From CAVWDU01 sp963840725 (GTDB taxonomy: Bacteria; Pseudomonadota; Gammaproteobacteria; Pseudomonadales; Halieaceae): a DNA stretch of 64,000 bases. Both the position numbers and the translations under genes were made by a program. Below are positions 58,888 through 64,000 of the stretch, piece after piece; the first letter of the stretch is position 1; every line of letters starts with the position of its first letter. Under the pieces are notes generated by a model. The model made no database searches and was not told the origin of the DNA. It saw nothing but the letters and a program-made list of their open reading frames with translations. The stretch spans positions 10,296 through 74,295 of the forward strand of contig CAWIZY010000019.1 in assembly GCA_963840725.1 (NCBI GenBank), read 5' to 3'.

Positions 58888-60365
58888 TGGAAAATCATAT
58901 CAGCCTGTTGCTGGTCGTTGTACCGCTGATTGCCGCGCCCGTCGTCGCCGTATTGCCCCGTGGCCGATTGCCCTGGGCGGTTGCGTTTATTGTTGCGGCC
59001 TTGTGTGCCGTGCTTGCCGGGATGCAGCTGTGGGCGGTGGTTCACGAGGGGGCAATCAGTTACGAACTGGGTGGCTGGGCGCCGCCCTGGGGGATTGAAT
59101 ACCGTATCGATGCGGTCAATGCCTTTGTGGCCCTGATCGTTGCCGCTATCGCCGCAATCACACTGCCCTATGCGTTGCTCAGCGCGGAGCGGGAGATCCC
59201 TGAGGAGAAGATTCCGCTTTTCTATAGTGCCATGCTGCTCTGTTTGACCGGTCTTCTGGGGATCACCCAGACCGGTGATATCTTTAATGTCATTTGTCTT
59301 TCTGGAGATATCATCACTCTCCTCCTATGCGCTGATCAGCCTTGGAAGACAGCGGCAGGCATTCACCGCCGCCTATCAATACCTGATCATGGGCACGATC
59401 GGCGCCACCTTCTATTTGATCGGCGTGGGCCTGATCTATTCCCAAACCGGCAGCCTGAATATGCAGGATCTGGCAACCATTCTGCCCGGCGTGCTGCATC
59501 TTAAAACGGTGGAAACCGGCTTCGCCTTCATCATGATCGGCATTGCGCTGAAGCTGGCACTGTTTCCCCTGCATCTCTGGCTGCCCAATGCCTATACCTA
59601 CGCACCCTCGGTGGTCACCGTTTTTCTTGCGGCAACGGCCACCAAGGTAGCCGTTTATGTGATGCTGCGCATACTGTTTACGGTTTTTCCACAGCGGGTT
59701 TGCAATGGCAACACCGGCTGAAGAACTGTTTATCGTAGCGGGTATCGCCGGCATTATCATTGCCTCCGATCTATGCCATCTATCAGGAGGATGTTAAAAG
59801 GTTGCTGGCCTACTCCAGTGTGGCGCAAATCGGTTATATGGTACTGGGGATCGGGTTTGCATCCGCAACCGGCTTGACAGCCGCACTCATTCATCTTTTC
59901 AACCATGCCTTGATGAAAGGTGCGCTATTCATGGCTGTTGGCGCCATTGTCTACCGTATCGGCGCATGCCGTATGGATCAGATTCATGGCCTGGGCAGAG
60001 CGATGCCCTGGACCTTTGGCGCTATCGTTATCGGCGGCCTGAGTCTTGTCGGAGTACCGGGTACCGCCGGGTTTATCAGCAAATGGTATCTGGTGGTGGC
60101 GGCCCTGGAGCAGGCGGCGTGGATCTCGGTTGCCGTTATTCTGTTCGGGTCCCTGCTGGCCGTGGTGTATGTCGGCAAATTGATAGAGGCACTCTACTTC
60201 AAACCGGTCACGGATACGGGAAAAGTGGTAAGTGAGGCGCCGGTATTATTACTGGTGCCGACCTGGGGCCTGGTGCTCGCCAATATCTATTTTGGTCTGG
60301 ATACCGACTTGACGGTGGGGGTTGCTGAAAAAGCCGCGGCTGTCCTCGGGGGGGTGAAGCCATGA
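58887..60365 (+). CDS. mrpD: Mrp antiporter pump subunit D, first copy (NuoN/M-like; frameshifted)
   Basis: MENHISLLLVVVPLIAAPVV starts it. LLCLTGLLGITQTGDIFNV, FVFLEISSLSSYALISLGRQ (with the conserved Glu of TM5), AFTAAYQYLIMGTIGATFYL, IALKLALFPLHLWLPNAYTY with the essential Lys, then RLLAYSSVAQIGYMVLGIGF, LIHLFNHALMKGALFMAVGA and GVPGTAGFISKWYLV. Indels near 59310 and 59690-59760. About 490 residues, 14 helices. Confidence 0.9.
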
Positions 60366-61829
60366 GTGCCGAGACACTGCTGCTGACGATCCTTCTTCTG
60401 CCGCTGGCGGGCGCGGCCGGCATTATCATTACCCGCCATACCCCTGATGTCAGAGAGGGGGTGACGCTGCTGACGCTCGGCGCTGATTGCCGTTCTGGTG
60501 GTGATGCTGGCTGCCCGGTTTATGGATGGAGAGGTGTTTGCCCTCACCCTGATCGAGCCACTACCGGGCATTGCCATTGCCTTTGAGATCGAGGCGCTGG
60601 GAATGCTGTTTGCGTTGGTTGCCGGGCTGCTGTGGGTGGTGACCTCGATCTACTCCATCGGCTATATGCGTGGTCATAATGAGCAGAATCAAACACGATT
60701 CTTCGCCGCATTTGCGGTTTCTATTGCCGCGACCATGGGGATCGCCTTCTCGGCCAACCTGTTTACGCTGTTTCTCTTCTATGAACTGTTGACCCTTTCC
60801 ACCTATCCACTGGTCACCCATGCCGGCACCCCGGAGGCAAAGCGGGGCGGACGGGTCTATCTCGGCATTTTGCTGGGGACATCCATCGGCCTCTTCCTGC
60901 TGGGGATTCTGGTGACATGGTCCTTGACCGGCCGCATCGATTTCCAGGCGGGCGGGATACTGTCCGGCCATATCGATCCCGCCTGGGCCGGTCTGCTCTA
61001 CGCGCTGTTTCTGTTCGGTATCGGCAAGGCCGCCGTGATGCCCTTTCACCGCTGGCTGCCTGCGGCGATGGTTGCGCCGACACCGGTCAGCGCCCTGTTG
61101 CATGCGGTAGCCGTGGTCAAGGCCGGTGTCTTCACCCTGCTCAAGGTGACGATCTATATCTTCGGGGGTGATTTCATCCTCTCCAATGATGTGACCGGCG
61201 GCCTGATCTGGGTTGCGGCAGCCACCATATTGATCGCATCCATGGTTGCGATGACCAAGGACAATCTCAAGGCACGGCTGGCCTACTCCACCGTCAGCCA
61301 ACTGAGCTACATCGTACTGGGGGCCATGTTGGCCAGCAAAGCGGGGCTGATCGGTGCCTCCATGCATATCGCGATGCATGCCTTTGCCAAGATCACCCTC
61401 TTTTTTGCCGCAGGCGCCATTTTCGTCGCCAGCCATAAAAAACGGGTCAGTGAGCTGAACGGGCTGGGTCGCGCCATGCCCGTCACCTTTGCGGCCTTCT
61501 TTATCGGCACCTTGAGCATCATCGGCTTGCCACCTTTCGGTGGCATGTGGAGCAAGTGGTACCTTGGCCTGGGTGCGGTGGAGACGGCACAGCTGTTGCT
61601 GCTTGCCGTGTTGATGATCAGCTCGCTGCTCAACATCATCTATTTGCTGCCCATTCCTGTCCGTGCTTTTTTCAGCAAGCCGGATAGCGGCGAACACTAT
61701 ACGGAGATCGCGGAAGCGCCGAAGCCGATGCTGCTGGCAATGGTTATCACCTCGAGCGCCTGCGTCATCCTCTTCTTCTATCCCGATCCCTTCTATCGAC
61801 TGGCGGGTTTGGCTGCCGGAGGCTACTGA
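60362..61829 (+). CDS. Mrp pump-like subunit, second copy (NuoM/L-like; one frameshift)
   Basis: MSAETLLLTILLLPLAGAAG, an indel near 60480, then one clean frame: FEIEALGMLFALVAGLLWVV, LFTLFLFYELLTLSTYPLVT (Glu of TM5), GRVYLGILLGTSIGLFLLGI, LFGIGKAAVMPFHRWLPAAM with the pump Lys, APTPVSALLHAVAVVKAGVF, LAYSTVSQLSYIVLGAMLAS and MHAFAKITLFFAAGAIFVAS. About 488 residues. HAVAVVKAG and the preceding region are nearer to NuoL/MrpA than to MrpD. Overlaps the first pump gene by four bases. Confidence 0.9.
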
Positions 61830-61830
61830 C

Positions 61831-62085
61831 ATGTCGGATGAAAAAGAAAAAATCCATTTATTTGACCGGCCGGAGAATGTTGAACGCTTGCTCAAGGGAT
61901 TCTATGCCATCTGCATTCTGCTGCTGCTGGCCGACTTTGTGCTCCACCGCCACGTCGGCTTTGACTGGGAGAAGATACCGGCTTTTTATGCCCTATACGG
62001 CTTTATCGCCTGCGTCCTGCTGGTTCTCATTGCCAAGAAGCTACGCAATGTCGTGATGCGCAAGGAAGACTATTACGATGAGTGA
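61831..62085 (+). CDS. Small two-helix membrane protein of the Mrp operon
   Basis: 84 residues, intact. MSDEKEKIHLFDRPENVERL, then FYAICILLLLADFVLHRHVG, FDWEKIPAFYALYGFIACVL and LIAKKLRNVVMRKEDYYDE. Two membrane helices. It lies between two pump genes, eight-base overlap with the next. Its constant place in such operons suggests an assembly or linker role, but I know of no named function. Confidence 0.75.
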   Translation: MSDEKEKIHLFDRPENVERLLKGFYAICILLLLADFVLHRHVGFDWEKIPAFYALYGFIACVLLVLIAKKLRNVVMRKEDYYDE

Positions 62086-63784
62086 ACTGCCCCCGTTTCT
62101 GCTCTATTTTGCAGCGGCGGCTTTAGTTGCCGTTACCCGCGGCTTGCCACGACAACTGATACTGCTGGCAACCCCGGTGGTTACGGGGCTCTATCTCTGG
62201 CTGGGTATCAATCCCGGAACCGATGTCGCTTATACCCTGATGAGCTATGAGTTGATGGTCGTGCGGGCGGATAAACTCAGCTTGCTGTTCAGCTATCTGT
62301 TCTGTATCGCCAGCTTTTTTGCGGGCATCTTCTCCCTCCATGTGAAGGACACGAAACAGCATATTGCCGGGGTGGTATACGCGGGCAGTGCACTGGGGGC
62401 GGTATTTTCCGGCGATCTGATCACCCTGTTCATTTTCTGGGAGCTGCTGGCAATAAGCTCCGTGTTTCTCATCTGGGCACGCGGTACGGAGCGGGCATTG
62501 AAGGCCGGTATGCGCTATCTGGTGTATCAGGTCCTGTCGGGGGTACTGCTGCTGGCCGGTGCACTGGTCTACTACCACAACACAGGCTCACTGGCATTTG
62601 ACCACATCGGTCTGGATGCGGGTGTTGCAGGCTGGTTGATCTTTATCGCCTTCGGAATCAAAAGCGCCTTTCCGTTTCTGCACAGCTGGCTTACCGACGG
62701 CTATCCTGAGGCAACGGTGACCGGCACGGTCTTGCTCTCCGCCTTTACCACCAAGGTTGCCGTCTACGCACTGGCGCGTGGCTTTGCAGGTGAAGAGATC
62801 CTGATCTATATCGGCGTCACCATGGCCTGCTTCCCGATTTTCTACGCGGTTATCGAGAATGACCTGCGTAGAGTGCTGGCCTATAGCCTGATCAACCAGG
62901 TCGGCTTCATGGTGACGGGTATTGGTATCGGCACCGCCCTGGCGCTGAACGGTGCCGTTGCCCACGCGTTCAGTGACGTGATCTTTAAAGGATTGCTGTT
63001 TATGAGCATGGGTGCAGTGCTCTATCGGGTCGGCAACATAAATGGCTCGGACCTGGGCGGGCTCTATAAGTCCATGCCCAAAACAGCCATGCTCTGCATT
63101 ATCGGTGCACTGTCCATCTCTGCATTTCCGTTGTTCAGCGGGTTTGTCAGCAAGTCGATGGTGATGACCGCACTGATGCAGGAGGATTATGGTTATTTCT
63201 GGCTGTTGATGCTGTTCGCCTCAGCCGGTGTATTCCACCACGCAGGCATCAAGATTCCGTACTTTGCCTTCTTCCACCATGATTCCGGCATACGTACCCA
63301 AGAAGCGCCCCGGAACATGCTGGTTGCAATGGGCGTGGCTGCGGTGCTCTGTGTCTTTATTGGTACCCAGCCCCAATATCTCTATGCGCTGCTGCCCTGG
63401 GAAGTGGAATACTGGCCCTATGATATGACCCATGTTCTGGCCCAATTGCAGTTACTCTTCTTCTCCGCCCTGGCCTTTGTCTGGTTGAATAAACAGGGGC
63501 TGTATCCACCGGAGCTACACTCGGTCAATCTGGATATGGAGTGGTTCTATCGCCGCTTAGTGCCTGCCGGGGTGCAACGAACCCTGAACCTTCTGCGCAG
63601 TGCAAAAGAAACTACGCTGACAACGGTAACGACACACATGCAGGGCATGCAAAACGAATTCGGCAAATCTCCGATGGCCAAGTACCATCTCTCGGAGAGT
63701 TGGCCGACCGGGAGCATGGTCTTCTGGATTTCAGCTATCCTTGCTGCCTTTCTGTTGCTGGATCTCTTTGGTTTGGGGCGTTAG
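62078..63784 (+). CDS. Mrp pump-like subunit, third copy (NuoM/N-like)
   Basis: 568 residues, intact. LITLFIFWELLAISSVFLIW has the TM5 Glu; RALKAGMRYLVYQVLSGVLL, FGIKSAFPFLHSWLTDGYPE has the pump Lys; VLLSAFTTKVAVYALARGF, RRVLAYSLINQVGFMVTGIG and AHAFSDVIFKGLLFMSMGAV follow. The C-terminus adds a 70-residue cytoplasmic stretch (LRSAKETTLTTVTTHMQGMQ) and a final helix, FWISAILAAFLLLDLFGLGR, longer than usual MrpD. Confidence 0.9.
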   Translation: MSELPPFLLYFAAAALVAVTRGLPRQLILLATPVVTGLYLWLGINPGTDVAYTLMSYELMVVRADKLSLLFSYLFCIASFFAGIFSLHVKDTKQHIAGVVYAGSALGAVFSGDLITLFIFWELLAISSVFLIWARGTERALKAGMRYLVYQVLSGVLLLAGALVYYHNTGSLAFDHIGLDAGVAGWLIFIAFGIKSAFPFLHSWLTDGYPEATVTGTVLLSAFTTKVAVYALARGFAGEEILIYIGVTMACFPIFYAVIENDLRRVLAYSLINQVGFMVTGIGIGTALALNGAVAHAFSDVIFKGLLFMSMGAVLYRVGNINGSDLGGLYKSMPKTAMLCIIGALSISAFPLFSGFVSKSMVMTALMQEDYGYFWLLMLFASAGVFHHAGIKIPYFAFFHHDSGIRTQEAPRNMLVAMGVAAVLCVFIGTQPQYLYALLPWEVEYWPYDMTHVLAQLQLLFFSALAFVWLNKQGLYPPELHSVNLDMEWFYRRLVPAGVQRTLNLLRSAKETTLTTVTTHMQGMQNEFGKSPMAKYHLSESWPTGSMVFWISAILAAFLLLDLFGLGR

Positions 63785-64000
63785 CTTGAAGTGGCTGAGG
63801 ACAAAGCCCCGATAGATTCGAGATACTCTGCTGCTGAACCACAGAAGTAGCCGGAGATTTTACTTTCTGAATATCGCCTGCCCTACCATGATGATTTTTT
63901 TCAAACTCTCGATCAGCTCATTGTATTTTAAGGAACAATAAACCCTGACGAGGCCTATTCCCACTCGATTGCAAACAAGCGGATAAAGACCAATATTGGT
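63785..64000. other. Downstream spacer with open minus-strand frame and repeat copy 2
   Basis: No terminator is obvious. A minus-strand frame entering from the window edge reads NELIESLKKIIMVGQAIFRK and stops at about 63867; another frame ends IEWE within the 46-bp repeat. Either could be the end of a gene beyond the edge. Confidence 0.35.
63955..64000. repeat. 46-bp imperfect repeat, copy 2
   Basis: CTATTCCCACTCGATTG and the next 29 bases match 55841-55886 at 35 of 46 positions. It runs to the window edge, so its full length is unknown. Confidence 0.6.

Noticed and set aside
60561..61895. 444-codon open frame antisense to the second Mrp pump gene
   Set aside because: Its composition (Gln, Gly, His and Asp rich, no hydrophobic core) is that expected from reading a membrane-protein gene backwards.

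Overview
The window does not read as one genome. Protein families, composition and abrupt gene truncations point to a patchwork of at least four source segments, nearly all carrying many single-base frameshifts. (A) About 1-9,930 is Planctomycete-like: an ECF sigma factor overlapping a Ser/Thr kinase, a LEPR-XLL/HAF-repeat surface protein, a formylglycine-generating-enzyme-like protein, a PEP-CTERM protein, an IS66-type insertion sequence, and a decayed IS200-like transposase set inside nested inverted repeats. (B) About 9,960-13,335 is gammaproteobacterial: an ExbB-ExbD-ExbD proton-channel operon with a TPR lipoprotein. A scrap of about 420 bp from a TraG-like conjugation gene is stuck to its upstream end. 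(C) About 13,765-40,385 is Chloroflexi-like: two carbohydrate ABC importers, a ROK kinase, class II aldolase, GntR regulator, DUF5060 glycoside hydrolase lipoprotein, sulfatase, an oligopeptide ABC importer, and two arrays of an 84-bp hairpin-bearing repeat. (D) About 40,385-55,850 is gammaproteobacterial: ybeY, phoH, miaB, rnpB, pgi, zwf, glgA, ppc, a BTAD regulator, a VPLPA-CTERM protein, a metallo-beta-lactamase-fold hydrolase and tadA. (E) About 56,437-63,784 is a complete Mrp-type antiporter operon, also gammaproteobacterial in style.

How genes work together. In C, a minus-strand block (solute-binding protein, two permeases, ROK kinase, class II aldolase, P-loop kinase) faces a GntR/UTRA regulator and looks like a sugar-uptake and catabolism unit. 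A second block (ugpBAE-like) sits beside a DUF5060/GH5-like lipoprotein. Neither importer has its own ATPase. An oppA(partial)-B-C-D-F operon follows. In D, zwf-pgi is divergent from glgA and ppc follows, giving a central-carbon and glycogen block; miaB-phoH-ybeY is the usual RNA-maintenance order. In E, ten genes packed with short overlaps encode Mrp subunits E, F, G, DUF4040, B, C and three NuoL/M/N-like pumps, with no full-length MrpA.

Caveats. Many coding entries are joined across frameshifts by matching family consensus in successive frames; their ends are approximate where stated. Two sharp joins, YbeY into a peptide-binding protein near 40,385 and a TraG-like segment into an unrelated C-terminus near 13,335, are best explained by chimeric assembly. 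No clearly new defence or biosynthetic system was found. The most unusual non-coding structures are the 84-bp repeat arrays and the nested inverted repeats around the decayed transposase.
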